DNA of 40,829 nt from Pseudomonadota bacterium (GTDB lineage: Bacteria; Pseudomonadota; Alphaproteobacteria; Sphingomonadales; Sphingomonadaceae): assembly GCA_021847605.1 (NCBI GenBank), contig JAJZQN010000034.1:1-40829 (forward strand), read 5' to 3'. Shown one piece after another: positions 40,713 through 40,829 of the stretch. The stretch's first letter is position 1; the number at the start of each line of letters is the position of its first letter. The notes under the pieces are model-generated. The model was not told the origin of the DNA and did not search any database. It saw only the letters and a program-made list of their open reading frames with translations. A program made the translations under genes and the position numbers.

Positions 40713-40829
40713 CTTGATCGCTGGGCAGCTAAGCGGTTGATTTCGCAATAAAATCATAGACTTGCGAATTCGCCAAGGGCAGCATTAGCATGCTTTCAAT
40801 TCGTGGAAAAGGCTGGATGAGAATGGACG
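40713..40829. other. No gene seen; AT-richer DNA at the right edge
   Basis: This stretch has no supported coding region, RNA or terminator. It is visibly richer in A and T than the tol-pal region (for example around 40739-40772) and may be the beginning of an accessory segment continuing past the window. Confidence 0.4.

Noticed and set aside
40491..40751. 86-codon plus-strand frame after pal
   Set aside because: It runs through the terminator stem, the palindrome and the tRNA-like fragments, has no ribosome site, and reads as non-coding composition.
40559..40829. Permuted tmRNA gene of alphaproteobacterial type
   Set aside because: No tag-peptide frame of the usual A-N-D-N type and no pseudoknot-like series could be seen.

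Overview
The window is GC-rich, densely packed alphaproteobacterial chromosome, most consistent with a sphingomonad (Sphingobium/Sphingomonas-like). This rests on gene content and order (mutY-dciA-dsbA-dsbA-smc, ubiA-rsmE-gshA, prs, rpmI-rplT-pheST, a psp locus, ybgC-tolQRAB-pal) and on protein character; no rRNA marker is present. Most of it is core housekeeping DNA, interrupted by small mobile or repetitive insertions.

Layout. 1-257: the end of an IS6-family insertion sequence, running off the left edge, cuts a gene that looks like nudC. 244-6895: mutY faces away from dciA, two thiol-disulfide oxidoreductases and smc (DNA repair, helicase loading, periplasmic thiol chemistry, chromosome condensation). 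6898-7514: a BrnT/BrnA toxin-antitoxin pair with its own promoter and palindromes. 7518-13481: phospholipase D-like protein, ubiA, rsmE, gshA and an ICMT-like membrane methyltransferase. 13636-15165: a small unknown protein, a DUF1345 membrane protein and a Clp-like protease. 15309-17360: ruvA and ruvB, split by a GIY-YIG nuclease gene bounded by a perfect 31-bp inverted repeat. 17478-24198: acyl-CoA ligase, gltX, nadE, prs, a small membrane protein and a VOC protein. 24273-30587: hisN with a His-rich tail, rpmI-rplT, a LysE exporter, a second GIY-YIG/inverted-repeat cassette, and pheS-pheT.

30730-34778 is a phage-shock (psp) locus. pspF is divergent from a sigma-54-type promoter that reads a 57-residue exported or membrane protein, pspA, pspB, pspC and then four more small proteins built like PspB (one membrane segment plus a coiled coil). 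34825-40440: 3-hydroxyacyl-CoA dehydrogenase, then ybgC-tolQ-tolR-tolA-tolB with translational overlaps, and pal, ended by a strong terminator. 40514-40829 has no gene I can support. It holds a palindrome and tRNA-like T-arm fragments and may be the edge of an accessory region.

The most unusual content is (i) the two related GIY-YIG nuclease genes, each lying between inverted repeats of a different REP-like family, each with its stop codon inside the right repeat and each inserted directly upstream of an essential or repair gene; (ii) the extended psp operon with four PspB-like paralogues, an extra small protein and a very stable intercistronic hairpin; and (iii) the IS6 disruption at the left edge.
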